Shown in pieces: positions 25,548 through 34,878 of a DNA stretch of 64,000 nt. A program made the position numbers and the translations under genes. Origin of the DNA: Sphingobacterium griseoflavum (lineage in GTDB: Bacteria > Bacteroidota > Bacteroidia > Sphingobacteriales > Sphingobacteriaceae). A model generated the notes under the pieces. That model saw only the letters and a program-made list of their open reading frames with translations. It made no database searches and was not told the DNA's origin. Within the stretch, counting starts at the first letter, position 1; each line of letters opens with the position of its first letter. The DNA is taken from contig NZ_BNAF01000005.1 in assembly GCF_014653155.1 (NCBI RefSeq), positions 62,001 to 126,000 of the forward strand. The letters are read 5' to 3'.

Positions 25548-26252
25548 TTAGGGTTTTAGCATGGGCTGTAGGATTGTCCAGACATTTTCCGCAACAATGA
25601 CTTGACCTGCTTTTGTGGGATGTATGCCATCAGCTTGGTTGAGGGTTTGCACACCAGCCACGTCTTCCAGTAAAAAGGGAATTAATTCCATCTGTTGCTC
25701 TTTCGCAAGTTTAGGGTAAATTGCTTTAAATTCTTCGAAATATTCTTCGCCAACATTTGGCGGAACCAACATGCCGGCAAGCACGAATGCGCAGTCCGGA
25801 TACTTCTTTTTCACCTTCTGAACAATTTGATGAAGATTTTTATAGGTGCTTTTCGGATCAATACCGCGCAGACCATCATTTGCGCCCAGTTCGAGGATAA
25901 AGATGTCTACAGGATGCTGTAATAACCAGTCGATTCGCTCGTTTCCTCCCGCACTTGTTTCTCCGCTAAGACCTGCATTGACCACATGATAGGGCAAACC
26001 TAGCGCATCAATTTTGGTCTGAATAATTGCCGGGAAAGACTCTTTGGGGTCATCAAGCCCATATCCGGCTGTCAGGCTGTTGCCAAAAAACACGATCGTT
26101 TTCGTTTTCGACGGTATCGTGTCTTGCTGCCGCTGCTCGGGCGTTAATGGAGTTTCTTCGGCTGTTGTGCGACTGGAGCGATCGGTATGCCCGCAGGCAA
26201 TGAAAAAAATGACAACTAAAGGAAGAATGTACCGTGTGTAAAGTGAAATCAT
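25548..26252 (-). CDS. tesA: Arylesterase/lysophospholipase-like SGNH hydrolase, lipoprotein
   Basis: 234 residues. The N-terminus is a lipoprotein signal ending in the lipobox FIAC (about residue 19), unlike E. coli TesA, which is a soluble periplasmic protein. SGNH blocks are clear: FFGNSLTAGYGL (catalytic Ser), NAGLSGETSAGG (Gly), ILELGANDGLRG (Asn) and QADGIHPTKAGQ (Asp/His). It hydrolyses short acyl or aryl esters. It is divergent from the ABC genes, and the two start regions are adjacent, the same tesA / ybbA-ybbP arrangement known from E. coli. Confidence 0.92.
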   Translation of the reverse strand: MISLYTRYILPLVVIFFIACGHTDRSSRTTAEETPLTPEQRQQDTIPSKTKTIVFFGNSLTAGYGLDDPKESFPAIIQTKIDALGLPYHVVNAGLSGETSAGGNERIDWLLQHPVDIFILELGANDGLRGIDPKSTYKNLHQIVQKVKKKYPDCAFVLAGMLVPPNVGEEYFEEFKAIYPKLAKEQQMELIPFLLEDVAGVQTLNQADGIHPTKAGQVIVAENVWTILQPMLKP

Positions 26253-26288
26253 ATGACTAATTTAAGCAAAAGTAATAGAACAACAAAT

Positions 26289-26957
26289 ATGTCAAAAGCA
26301 ATACTGCGCGTGCGCAACGTTACCAAATCTTACGGCGTTGGAGAGTCTGCCGTAACGGTTTTACGAGATATCGACTTTTCCGTAGCAGAAGGAACATCTC
26401 TAGCTATCGTAGGTCCATCTGGCAGCGGAAAGACAACCCTTTTGGGGTTATGTGCTGGTTTAGACCAATCGACATCGGGAGACATCCTGCTGAACGATAT
26501 TGCGTTGAATGGCCTACATGAAGACAAACTCGCCGCTGTGCGTAATGCCTATGTGGGTTTCATATTTCAAAACTTCCAACTGCTGCCCACACTCACTGCC
26601 TTGGAAAACGTTATGGTTCCTTTGGAACTACGTGGTGTGCGGAACAACAAAAAGACAGCTCTTGAACTTTTAGAGAAGGTTGGTCTTGGCCATCGCTCGT
26701 CCCACTACCCCTCACAGCTTTCGGGCGGCGAGCAGCAACGTGTCGCTCTGGCGCGTGCATTTGCCAACCGGCCCAAAATCCTATTTGCGGACGAGCCAAC
26801 TGGGAATCTTGATGCCGAGACCGGTGAACTTGTTGAACAATTGCTTTTTGATTTGAATAGATCCGCTGGTACTACGTTGATTTTAGTGACCCATGATTTG
26901 GAATTGGCGAATAAAACAGATCGTGTTTTATCGCTAAAAGGAGGGGTTATGGTATGA
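26289..26957 (+). CDS. ybbA: ABC transporter ATP-binding protein (YbbA/LolD group)
   Basis: The start ATG 26289 (MSKAILRVRNVTKSYG) fits the family better than ATG 26253. About 222 residues: Walker A GPSGSGKTTL, Q-loop FIFQNFQLLPTLTALENV, signature LSGGEQQRVALARA, Walker B ILFADEPTGNLD and switch His in VTHDLE. It is the MacB/LolD-type ATPase that powers FtsX-like permeases. Its last four bases overlap the permease ATG (ATGA), so the two subunits are coupled. In E. coli the pair's substrate is not firmly known. Confidence 0.94.
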   Translation: MSKAILRVRNVTKSYGVGESAVTVLRDIDFSVAEGTSLAIVGPSGSGKTTLLGLCAGLDQSTSGDILLNDIALNGLHEDKLAAVRNAYVGFIFQNFQLLPTLTALENVMVPLELRGVRNNKKTALELLEKVGLGHRSSHYPSQLSGGEQQRVALARAFANRPKILFADEPTGNLDAETGELVEQLLFDLNRSAGTTLILVTHDLELANKTDRVLSLKGGVMV

Positions 26958-29485
26958 ATTGGCAATGGATTTTTTTAATGGCCTGGCGCGACAGCAGGCG
27001 CAGCCGCTCTCGATTATTTTTATATGTCACCTCCATTGTGTTGGGTATATCAGCTTTCGTTGCGATGGACACGTTCAAAACCAACCTCAATAGCGATATT
27101 GATGCGCAGGCAGCAGGCCTGCTCGGGGCGGATCTGGAACTTTCGTCGCGTACAGCGCCACAAAAGGAAACACGCAATTTCATAGACAGTATTGCTAAAC
27201 ATAGCAGCGCGATGGCAAAAGAAGAGCGTTTTGTTTCGATGTTGCGCTTTGCTAAATCGGGCGAATCTAGATTGATTCAGGTTCGTGGCCTGTCGGCCGG
27301 CTATCCCTTTTATGGGGACGTGCAAAGTGAGCCCCAGCATGTTTTGAACGCCCTGAGCGACCGCTCGCAGATCGTATTGGACAACGAGCTGATGTTGCAG
27401 TTTCAGGCGGAGATAGGGGATTCCGTGCAACTTGGAAATCAGACGTTCCATATTGCGGGCAAGCTGATGAAGATGGCCGGCCGGACGGGTTTTGCCAGTA
27501 GCATGGCACCGTCGGCATTTCTATCCTTGGAAGCGATGCAAGCCACAGGCCTGAAGCAGGCAGGTAGTCGTGTCGACTACTTTTACTATTTTAAGCTACC
27601 AAGCTCTTTCCCGATAGCGGATTTTGCACAGCACCATGAAGAGCGGTTGGAAAGGTATCAGCTAAGTTCCGCAACTGTCGCTTCCACCAAAGCAAACACA
27701 GGGCGTTCTTTCGCGGATGTAACGCGCTTCATGCAGCTTGTTGGCTTTGCAGCACTCTTGCTTGGCGCGATCGGTATATCGAGTTCGGTTCATGTATATG
27801 TACAAGAGAAGATGATGACGGTGGCTACCCTGAGATGTTTGGGAGCATCCGCCAAAAAGACGTTTGCCGTCTTTTTTGTTCAGTTTGCTGTGATCGGAAC
27901 TTTTGCCGGGACAATAGGCGCTGTCTTGGGTTCGCTGCTACAGTATCTGTTGCCGACGCTACTGCAGGAGTTTGTACCTGTCAACCTTTCGGCAGCGATA
28001 TCATGGGCTGCGATTGTGCAGGGAATTGTATTAGGCCTCGGCATCGCCATACTTTTTGCAGCGTTGCCATTGACTTCGATACGCAAGGTATCCCCGCTAA
28101 ATACCTTGCGGGTAGCGAGAGACACGGCTCCCTTGCTAAAAGATCCGCTGCGCTTGGCGATAATTGCACTTATCGTGTTATGCCTAACCTTATTCGCACG
28201 TCTGCAATTAGAAGATTGGAAGCAGACCATCTTTTTCGTTATTGGAATAGCATTGACTTTTGGGGCGCTATATGGTACAGCGCGTGGGCTCATGTTTATG
28301 GTGAGCCGTTTTTTTCCGCAACAGTGGCCCTATGTCTGGCGACAGGGCCTCGCTAACCTGTTCCGTCCACAGAATCAAACCACCGTCGTTATTTTGGCTA
28401 CCGGCTTTGGGACGGCGTTGATTGCCACCTTATCGTTCGTGCAGGAGATGTTATTGAAGCGTGTAGAATTGGGAAATGCGCAAGGGCAGGCTAATGTTGT
28501 GCTCTTTGATATACAGCCAGCACAAAGAGAAGCTCTAAAATCGTTGATGTTAAATGAAAAAATGCCCGTGATGGAGGAGGTGCCTATTGTCACGTTGCAG
28601 ATTTTACGTATTAATGGACATGACCTGCCAGCGGTCATAGCAGATTCCACGCTAGGTTACTCGGCTCGTGCTTTCCGTGGCGAAATACGAGCTACCTATC
28701 GCGATTCGTTGGCCGATTCGGAGACACTTGTTGGTGGCGAATGGGTAGGTCAGGTGCAACCGAAGGATACCGCGCAGGTATCATTGGAAGAGGGGTACGC
28801 GGAACGGATCGGTGTCAAAGTCGGCGATACGCTATTGCTTAACGTACAGGGGCTTCCCATTCCGGCGCAGGTTTCCAGTTTACGACGTGTTGATTGGAAC
28901 CGTTTTCAGACCAATTTCCGTATGGTACTGGCGAAAGGATCATTGGAACGGGCACCGCAGTTCTTTGTATTGATGACCAAAGCACCAGATGAAGCTGCTT
29001 CTGCCAACTTGCAACGAAAGGTCGTTAGGGAATTTCCCAATGTATCGGTCATTGACCTTCATAGCTTGATTGCTACGCTTGGCGAGATCCTCAATCAGAT
29101 CGGTGCGGTCATTCGGTTTATCGGCTCATTCAGCATCTTGACAGGTATTGTCGTGCTCTTCGCTTCGCTGATGATCAGCAAGTATCAGCGACTTAACGAG
29201 TATGTATTGCTTCGCACAATAGGAGCCAGCAAACGGCAGATCGGACAAATCCTACTCGCGGAATACCTATTTCTAGGATTCTTTTCCGCGATTACAGGTC
29301 TAGGCATCGCCATCGCTGCTACCAATACCTTGGCTATCTATGTTTTCGAGGCAACATTTATACCTTCTGCCGTTGTGGTTACCGGCTTCCTCTTGGCCGT
29401 TGTTGTTGTGTGCGTCGTTATCGGTGTTTTCAATAGCTTGTCTAGCCTGAATAAACCAACCCTCGAAATTTTAAGGGAAAATTAA
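26954..29485 (+). CDS. ybbP: FtsX-like ABC transporter permease (YbbP type)
   Basis: 843 residues: an N-terminal TM helix (SRLFLYVTSIVLGISAFVAM), a periplasmic MacB-like domain, four TM helices, a second periplasmic domain and a closing TM bundle ending in TLEILREN. Two FtsX domains are seen (AALLLGAIGISSSVHVYVQEK and GSFSILTGIVVLFASLMIS). The ten-helix two-repeat layout is that of YbbP, thought to extract lipids or hydrophobic compounds from the inner membrane. Partnered with the ATPase just upstream and the TesA-like esterase divergently. Confidence 0.94.
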   Translation: MNWQWIFLMAWRDSRRSRSRLFLYVTSIVLGISAFVAMDTFKTNLNSDIDAQAAGLLGADLELSSRTAPQKETRNFIDSIAKHSSAMAKEERFVSMLRFAKSGESRLIQVRGLSAGYPFYGDVQSEPQHVLNALSDRSQIVLDNELMLQFQAEIGDSVQLGNQTFHIAGKLMKMAGRTGFASSMAPSAFLSLEAMQATGLKQAGSRVDYFYYFKLPSSFPIADFAQHHEERLERYQLSSATVASTKANTGRSFADVTRFMQLVGFAALLLGAIGISSSVHVYVQEKMMTVATLRCLGASAKKTFAVFFVQFAVIGTFAGTIGAVLGSLLQYLLPTLLQEFVPVNLSAAISWAAIVQGIVLGLGIAILFAALPLTSIRKVSPLNTLRVARDTAPLLKDPLRLAIIALIVLCLTLFARLQLEDWKQTIFFVIGIALTFGALYGTARGLMFMVSRFFPQQWPYVWRQGLANLFRPQNQTTVVILATGFGTALIATLSFVQEMLLKRVELGNAQGQANVVLFDIQPAQREALKSLMLNEKMPVMEEVPIVTLQILRINGHDLPAVIADSTLGYSARAFRGEIRATYRDSLADSETLVGGEWVGQVQPKDTAQVSLEEGYAERIGVKVGDTLLLNVQGLPIPAQVSSLRRVDWNRFQTNFRMVLAKGSLERAPQFFVLMTKAPDEAASANLQRKVVREFPNVSVIDLHSLIATLGEILNQIGAVIRFIGSFSILTGIVVLFASLMISKYQRLNEYVLLRTIGASKRQIGQILLAEYLFLGFFSAITGLGIAIAATNTLAIYVFEATFIPSAVVVTGFLLAVVVVCVVIGVFNSLSSLNKPTLEILREN

Positions 29486-29526
29486 ATAGGGCAAATCTGC
29501 ACGGTTGTCGTAGCGCCATTATAGAA

Positions 29527-29560
29527 AGACGCCTTGATTCGGTCAAGAATCAAGGCGTCT
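29527..29560. terminator. Bidirectional terminator between ybbP and csp
   Basis: Perfect 14-base inverted repeat (AGACGCCTTGATTC, loop GGTCAA, mirror) between converging genes. No T tract follows, so strength is uncertain. Confidence 0.7.
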
Positions 29561-29582
29561 ACACCGTATCTAGCTACTGTGC

Positions 29583-29774
29583 TTAGATAACGCGAACGCG
29601 AACGGCGTTTACGCCTTTTTTACCGTTTTCAACTTCGAAAGTCACCGCATCGTCTTCTCTCACTTCGTCTACTAAACCCGATACGTGGACAAATATGTCT
29701 TGACCGCCATTAGATGGAGTGATGAATCCGAAACCTTTTGTTGTGTTGAAAAATTTGATTTTTCCTTCTTGCAT
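29583..29774 (-). CDS. Cold-shock protein (CspA family)
   Basis: 63 residues, one cold-shock domain. RNP1 is KGFGFITP and RNP2 is DIFVHVSGL, the nucleic-acid-binding motifs of the OB fold. It acts as an RNA chaperone that melts structure. It lies 31 bases downstream of the DEAD-box helicase gene on the same strand, so helicase and Csp are likely one cold-response operon. A second Csp is encoded at 48100-48294. Confidence 0.95.
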   Translation of the reverse strand: MQEGKIKFFNTTKGFGFITPSNGGQDIFVHVSGLVDEVREDDAVTFEVENGKKGVNAVRVRVI

Positions 29775-29805
29775 GATAATTATATTTAAATGTATTGAAT
29801 TTTAT

Positions 29806-30921
29806 TTAACGTAATTTGGCTACTTTGATGGTGTTGCCGGTAAGTTTTTGGATACCATCTAGGTTTTTCCGTTCCTCGGTGCTGCACAGGGATATAGCTC
29901 TTCCTGTCTTGCCAGCTCTACCTGTCCGACCAATGCGGTGCACATAGGTTTCCGATACCTCGGGCAGCTCATAATTAATCACATGAGGCAGCTCGTCGAT
30001 ATCTATGCCACGCGCAGCGATGTCTGTAGCGACCAAGATTTGGATTTTACCGTGTTTGAACTCGCTTAAGGCCTTTTGACGCGCACCTTGCGACTTATTA
30101 CCGTGAATGGCCATGGCATGAAACCCCTGTTTGTTGAGCAGCTTCGCTACACGGTCAGCACCATGCTTTGTGCGCGTGAAAACTAAGGTTTGGTTAGCGG
30201 TTTCGTGACGTAAAAGAGAAACCAAAAACTTCGGTTTATCGGTTTTCTCTACATGGTAAACTGATTGTTCGATTAACGCCGCGGTGGAAGATACCGGATT
30301 AACATTGATCTCTACGGTGTCGCGAAGAATAGACGTTGCGAATTTGCGAATCGGCGGAGGCATAGTCGCCGAAAAGAACAGCGTTTGCCGCTTCACCGGC
30401 AGGAAACTTAATATTTTTTTAATATCATTTACGAATCCCATGTCCAGCATGGTGTCCGCCTCATCCAACACCAATATTTCAATAGACGAAAGTTTCAGCT
30501 GATTTTGTCTAGCTAAATCTAAAAGCCGGCCAGGTGTTGCAATGATGATATCTGTGCCTTTGCGCAAGCTGTTTACCTGAGCGTGAGCGGAAACACCGCC
30601 AAATATCAACGTTTGTCTGGTTTTTAAATATTTCCCGTAGGCTGCAAAGTTCTCTTCAATCTGCACGGCAAGTTCACGTGTTGGCGTCAACACCAATACT
30701 CGCGGGGCACCATGCTGCGCTTTCACTGCTGCGATTTTTTGTATCGCGGGAATGGCGAAGGCCGCCGTTTTTCCCGTGCCTGTTTGGGCACAGCCGATTA
30801 GGTCTTTGTCACCCAAAATAACTGGGATGGCCTTCTCTTGGATAGGGGAAGGGGTGTTATAGCCCATCTCGCGTATAGCGTCTAGGATAGGCGGAATAAT
30901 GTTTAAATCTTGAAATGTCAT
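29806..30921 (-). CDS. rhlE: DEAD-box ATP-dependent RNA helicase (RhlE group)
   Basis: ATG 30921 (MTFQDLNIIPPILDAI) is chosen; the GTG frame to 30969 only adds leader sequence and AAGGGAG lies just upstream of ATG 30921. About 371 residues: Q motif SPIQEKAIPV, motif I AQTGTGKTAAF, Ia PTRELAVQ, Ib TPGRLLDLA, II VLDEADTMLDMG, III FSATMP, V ATDIAARGID and VI HRIGRTGRAG. There is almost no C-terminal extension, as in compact RhlE proteins. It unwinds RNA in ribosome assembly and decay, often in the cold. It has a long leader (about 213 bases) with a small upstream frame and a hairpin. Confidence 0.95.
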   Translation of the reverse strand: MTFQDLNIIPPILDAIREMGYNTPSPIQEKAIPVILGDKDLIGCAQTGTGKTAAFAIPAIQKIAAVKAQHGAPRVLVLTPTRELAVQIEENFAAYGKYLKTRQTLIFGGVSAHAQVNSLRKGTDIIIATPGRLLDLARQNQLKLSSIEILVLDEADTMLDMGFVNDIKKILSFLPVKRQTLFFSATMPPPIRKFATSILRDTVEINVNPVSSTAALIEQSVYHVEKTDKPKFLVSLLRHETANQTLVFTRTKHGADRVAKLLNKQGFHAMAIHGNKSQGARQKALSEFKHGKIQILVATDIAARGIDIDELPHVINYELPEVSETYVHRIGRTGRAGKTGRAISLCSTEERKNLDGIQKLTGNTIKVAKLR

Positions 30922-30946
30922 GATAGGTTCTGCTCCCTTGATATAA

Positions 30947-31042
30947 TTAGACGCTAGTTTTTGCGTCACGGGATCGATCTTTTATAGAGGCTTTAACGAT
31001 ATTGTAAATTTTTATTTCTGCTGAATCAACCAAGCTGTTCAT
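30947..31042 (-). CDS. Upstream small frame in the rhlE leader
   Basis: A 31-codon frame (MNSLVDSAEIKIYNIVKA...) is the first ATG frame in the predicted rhlE transcript and ends 25 bases before the rhlE ATG. Its stop lies beside the stem GACGC/GCGTC (30950-30967), so ribosomes on it would open that stem. It could be a regulatory leader peptide or chance. Confidence 0.3.
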   Translation of the reverse strand: MNSLVDSAEIKIYNIVKASIKDRSRDAKTSV

Positions 31043-31140
31043 GTTTTTCTTTGTCGGCAGCTGGTAAAGCGAAAACTGAAAAAGAAAAGGATAAACTAAC
31101 CAAATCAGAAGTAGCAGAGGCAGTAGCCTTGGATAAGCAA

Positions 31141-31170
31141 CAAAGGTACAGTAAATTTTTGTAAACCAAA
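31141..31170 (-). promoter_or_regulatory. Promoter of the rhlE-csp operon
   Basis: On the minus strand, TTTG (31170-31167), an 18-base spacer, and TACCTTTG (31148-31141) match the Bacteroidota -33/-7 pattern well. The start point would be near 31134, leaving a leader of about 213 bases. Confidence 0.65.
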
Positions 31171-31454
31171 GTATTTATTTTTTTTATTCGGTAAAAGGTG
31201 CTTAACAGTAAATTGTCAAACGAAGTGTACATTTTTTTGTGCTCGGCCTTCTTCTTCAACCGTTTGACGATTTTGAGAGAGGACGTGATACCGTGAAACG
31301 AGCTTTTAATCAATTGACATACAATTTGTTTAAGTGATAATTTGCTGAGCGTGATTTCTTTCGGGCAATGTCGATGCCTTTGCAGAACAGCAAATGCCTA
31401 TTTTATTTTGTACATTTACCAAAATTGGAAACCCATACGTATCCAGTTAGTCAT

Positions 31455-32945
31455 ATGAAGGAAAATTATACCATATTTTTAGACCGCTTTTCGAAGCGAT
31501 TGCATAGCCTCTTCCATAGTGATTCAAATATCAATGAGCTCAGTATTAACCGTGGTCTTCCACCAGAAATTTGGGAAGGTATTATGGAGCTTAAACCCCT
31601 TAGCGTAGCTATACCATCAGAGTATGGAGGACGGGGAACCGATGTAAAGGAATGTTTGGGAATCTTAGCGGCGGCTTCATACGAATCTCTGCCCTTATCA
31701 TTAACGTTTGGCATCAACATCGCTCTTTTCTTGGAACCCTTTGCCAAATATGGACAGGATCCGATGAAGGAGTACGTGTTTAACCGCTTTTTGGAAGGAC
31801 AAGCCATGGGTGGATTGATGATTACGGAACCAGATTTTGGCAGCGATGCGTTGAATATGCGTACGTTTTATACACAAGAGGCTACATCTTATCGATTGAA
31901 AGGAACCAAACACTGGCAGGGGCTTACGGGGATGGCCGAGTTTTGGCTGGTTGCGGCACGAAAACAATTGGCTGATGGCGAGCTAGCGCGCGACATTGAT
32001 TTTTTTGTAACGGACAACAATAAGGCTGAGCAACGGATCCATGTGGAGCACTATTTCAACAACTTGGGCTTGTACATGATCCCGTACGGATTGAATACTA
32101 TCGATGTTACCGTTCCTGTCGAGCAAAAGTTGATGCAGCACAGTACGGGCATAAAAATGATGTTGGACATCTTGCATCGCAGTAGGCTTCAGTTTCCAGG
32201 CATGGGAATGGGATTTATTAAAAGGATGTTGGATGAAGCGCTGTCGCATTGTATCAATCGTAAGGTTGGTGCGCAGAAATTATTGGAGTTGGACGCTGTT
32301 CAGTATCAACTGTCTCGTATTCAGTCTTCCTATTCGCTTTGTTCAGGCATGTGTGCGCGAAGTACATCGATTAGCGGCATAGCGAACGATTTAGCAACAA
32401 AGGGTTTAGAAGCTAATTCGATGAAAGCACTTGTAACGGATTTGATGCAGGAAGCGGCGCAAATTTGCGTCCAGCTATCTGGATCGAGTGGATACAAAAT
32501 AGATCATGTGGCCGGACGCGGCATAGTCGATAGCCGGCCCTTTCAAATTTTTGAAGGTTCCAACGAAATGCTCTATACGCAAATAGCAGAAATTATCCTC
32601 AAGCAGATGCGGAAAGAAAAGCAATCGAATTTGGGGACTTATATACTATCATTGGAACAGACGAAATTAGTAGGCGATCGATTTGCTAAACTCCTTAACT
32701 TTACCGTGCCCGAGGGATTAGTCCAACGGCAGTTGATTGTTTTGGGCAGAGTTATTGCCCGCCTGATAACGTTGCAGTATGTGTTTGAGATGGTTGCTAA
32801 AGGTTTCCGCACTGATTTGTACGAGAACAGCTTTAAGCATATGGAGACCGATATCCGTAAATTGCTTTCTGATTTTTCAAACGTAAACAACGCGGCGCCT
32901 ATTATCGAATATCGAGAAGCATCTGATTGGATGGATTTTATTTAA
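31455..32945 (+). CDS. Acyl-CoA dehydrogenase family protein
   Basis: The start ATG 31455 (MKENYTIFLDRFSKRLH) is chosen over 31368 because the extra N-terminus looks like leader. About 496 residues. The FAD-binding middle region shows GGLMITEPDFGSDALNM and KGTKHWQGLTG; the C-terminal helical domain shows GRGIVDSRPFQIFEGSNEMLYTQIA (split at about residue 375), in which the Glu of the FEGSNEM block is in the place used as catalytic base in many members. It oxidises an acyl-CoA at the alpha-beta bond; chain length is unknown. It stands alone, with no beta-oxidation partners nearby. Confidence 0.88.
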   Translation: MKENYTIFLDRFSKRLHSLFHSDSNINELSINRGLPPEIWEGIMELKPLSVAIPSEYGGRGTDVKECLGILAAASYESLPLSLTFGINIALFLEPFAKYGQDPMKEYVFNRFLEGQAMGGLMITEPDFGSDALNMRTFYTQEATSYRLKGTKHWQGLTGMAEFWLVAARKQLADGELARDIDFFVTDNNKAEQRIHVEHYFNNLGLYMIPYGLNTIDVTVPVEQKLMQHSTGIKMMLDILHRSRLQFPGMGMGFIKRMLDEALSHCINRKVGAQKLLELDAVQYQLSRIQSSYSLCSGMCARSTSISGIANDLATKGLEANSMKALVTDLMQEAAQICVQLSGSSGYKIDHVAGRGIVDSRPFQIFEGSNEMLYTQIAEIILKQMRKEKQSNLGTYILSLEQTKLVGDRFAKLLNFTVPEGLVQRQLIVLGRVIARLITLQYVFEMVAKGFRTDLYENSFKHMETDIRKLLSDFSNVNNAAPIIEYREASDWMDFI

Positions 32946-32951
32946 TAGCAA

Positions 32952-32990
32952 ACATCCCAACATGTGTAACGACATGTTGGGATGTGTTTT
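32952..32990. terminator. Bidirectional terminator between acyl-CoA dehydrogenase and treZ
   Basis: Perfect 14-base inverted repeat (ACATCCCAACATGT, loop GTAACG, mirror) followed by GTTTTT, placed between converging genes. Confidence 0.85.
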
Positions 32991-33022
32991 TAAATGTATT
33001 GTTTGTTTTGTCGTCCTGCGCT

Positions 33023-34840
33023 CTATAGCTCGTTATGCGCTAGCACGATACCGGAGAAACCGGCCACTTGTATCTCCTCCTGTACAAATTCATCTGTTTT
33101 ACCAGACCCGCCCCACTTTTCATCATCGCTATTGAAAAGCATGGTATATTTACCGCCGTTTATTTTGATGGCGTTTGCCGAAGCTGAAAAATTCAGTATA
33201 CAGGAAATCTTTGCCTTTTTATCGACAACGAGTAATGTAATCGTTTCAGCATCTTCATCGACTTCAACAGTCAGGTTTGCGCGGTTCCATCCGTATGATG
33301 AGAGCAGTGTTTTGCGAAGGACTAACAACGCCCTGTAATATTGGAAAAACTGCTGGCCCGCTTCTGTTTCTATCGCTTTCCAATCCAGTACGGAGGCGTC
33401 GAAAGTCGATACCGCTTGCGGATCAGGCGGATCGCCATCCGTGTGAAAATCAGCAAATTCTTGTTTACGACCTTGTCGGACGGCTTCAATCAATGTGTCC
33501 TCACCATGGCTAACAAAGTATTGGAATGGTGTTTTACTGCCCCATTCTTCGCCCATAAACAACATCGGCGTAAACGGAGACAACAACACAGCAAAAGCCA
33601 TCAATCGTTGCACAGCAGGAGGAAAAAGCACGGCGCTACGCTCGCCCAACATACGGTTGCCCACCTGATCGTGGTTTTGTGAAAATACAACAAAACGTTG
33701 ACCGTCAATTCCTTCAGCACTGCTGCCAAAGAAATTTTTCCGATGAGTCGAAAAATTTCCGTTAAAAACATAGGCACTTTCATAGGCTTTTGCGAGGTCT
33801 GCAATGCCATTGAATTCTGCGTAATACCCCTTTTTGGCTTCCCCTACAGCGACACGCAGGGCATGGTGAAATTCGTCCAACCATTGTCCACTCATGGCGA
33901 AGCCGTTTTTGTCCAAGGGCTCCAAGTAGCGCCTGTCATTTAAATCACACTCGACAAAAAGGTAGTGAACTTTGCCCGTTCGTTTGTCAATAGCGTTTGT
34001 CAATTGGCGAATTTCTTGCAGGATGTGTGTCGCGCTGAAGTCCTTAATGGCGTGCACGGCATCCATCCGCAGGCCATCGATATGAAAGTCTTCAAACCAC
34101 ATCCGGACATTGTCTAGGACGAAGTCGCGAACGCCGTAGCTGTAAGCGTCGTCGAAATTTACGGCTTTCCCCCAGGGCGTGCTGTATTTATCGGTGAGAT
34201 ATGGGCCAAACTTTGGAAGGTAATTGCCTTCTGGTCCAAAGTGATTATAGACTACATCAAGAATAACTGCTATCCCTACGGCATGGCAGGCATCGACGAG
34301 CGCCTGTAGGCCCTTGGCACCGCCATAACTATGTTGGACAGCAAACAGGAAAACCCCATCGTACCCCCAGTTTCTCTCGCCCGGAAATTGTGCAATGGGC
34401 ATAATTTCAATGGTGTTGATACCGAGGTCCAACAAATGCGGCAAGCGCGCAATAACGCCTTGAAAATCGTGACTTTCGGAAAACGTTCCCACATGCAATT
34501 CATAGATCAAAAGATCTTTTCGGGCGGGAGGAACAAACTCATGGTCTGTCCAATCATAGTGCAGGTCTACCGCTGCCGATGGGCCGTGCACACCTTCTGG
34601 CTGTGACTTGGATGCTGGATCCGGCAAGGCTTGACCATCGATCAACAAGTGATAGGTGTCACCGTCTTGCAGCAAATCTGTATCCAGCGTCCAATAGCCA
34701 TATTTACCAAGAGTCAATGGCAATTTACGATCCGTTTTCAGTAGCTCACATTCCACGGTTTTCGCTTTTGGAGCCCATACGTTTAGCTGTGCTGTAGTAC
34801 GTTGAAGGGATAGTCCAATGTTTTTGCGGGCGCTATACAT
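33023..34840 (-). CDS. treZ: Malto-oligosyltrehalose trehalohydrolase
   Basis: 605 residues. An N-terminal beta-sandwich (CBM48-like, AQLNVWAPKAKTVECELL) precedes a GH13 barrel with LDVVYNHFGPEGNYL, GLRMDAVHAIKD (nucleophile Asp), LFVECDLNDRR (acid/base Glu) and FSQNHDQVGNR. The NHFGPEGNY form is typical of TreZ rather than branching enzyme. TreZ cuts free trehalose from the chain end made by TreY. It lies 38 bases after glgX on the same strand, so glgX-treZ form an operon; the treY-malQ fusion gene is 3 kb upstream on the same strand. Confidence 0.94.
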   Translation of the reverse strand: MYSARKNIGLSLQRTTAQLNVWAPKAKTVECELLKTDRKLPLTLGKYGYWTLDTDLLQDGDTYHLLIDGQALPDPASKSQPEGVHGPSAAVDLHYDWTDHEFVPPARKDLLIYELHVGTFSESHDFQGVIARLPHLLDLGINTIEIMPIAQFPGERNWGYDGVFLFAVQHSYGGAKGLQALVDACHAVGIAVILDVVYNHFGPEGNYLPKFGPYLTDKYSTPWGKAVNFDDAYSYGVRDFVLDNVRMWFEDFHIDGLRMDAVHAIKDFSATHILQEIRQLTNAIDKRTGKVHYLFVECDLNDRRYLEPLDKNGFAMSGQWLDEFHHALRVAVGEAKKGYYAEFNGIADLAKAYESAYVFNGNFSTHRKNFFGSSAEGIDGQRFVVFSQNHDQVGNRMLGERSAVLFPPAVQRLMAFAVLLSPFTPMLFMGEEWGSKTPFQYFVSHGEDTLIEAVRQGRKQEFADFHTDGDPPDPQAVSTFDASVLDWKAIETEAGQQFFQYYRALLVLRKTLLSSYGWNRANLTVEVDEDAETITLLVVDKKAKISCILNFSASANAIKINGGKYTMLFNSDDEKWGGSGKTDEFVQEEIQVAGFSGIVLAHNEL

Positions 34841-34878
34841 GTGAAATAATCTTTATCAAGTTAAAAGCATTCATCCAA

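Larger units (their letters stand above)
30922..31454. other. Intergenic region: rhlE leader and acyl-CoA dehydrogenase upstream region
   Basis: This 533-base stretch between divergent genes holds the minus-strand promoter at 31141-31170, the rhlE 5' leader with an upstream frame at 30947-31042 and a small hairpin (GACGC/GCGTC, 30950-30967). The right part (31171-31454) is AT-rich and no further signal could be supported there. Confidence 0.6.

Noticed and set aside
31026..31313. 95-residue minus-strand frame upstream of rhlE
   Set aside because: It lies in the rhlE leader and promoter region, has skewed composition without a domain, and overlaps the promoter.
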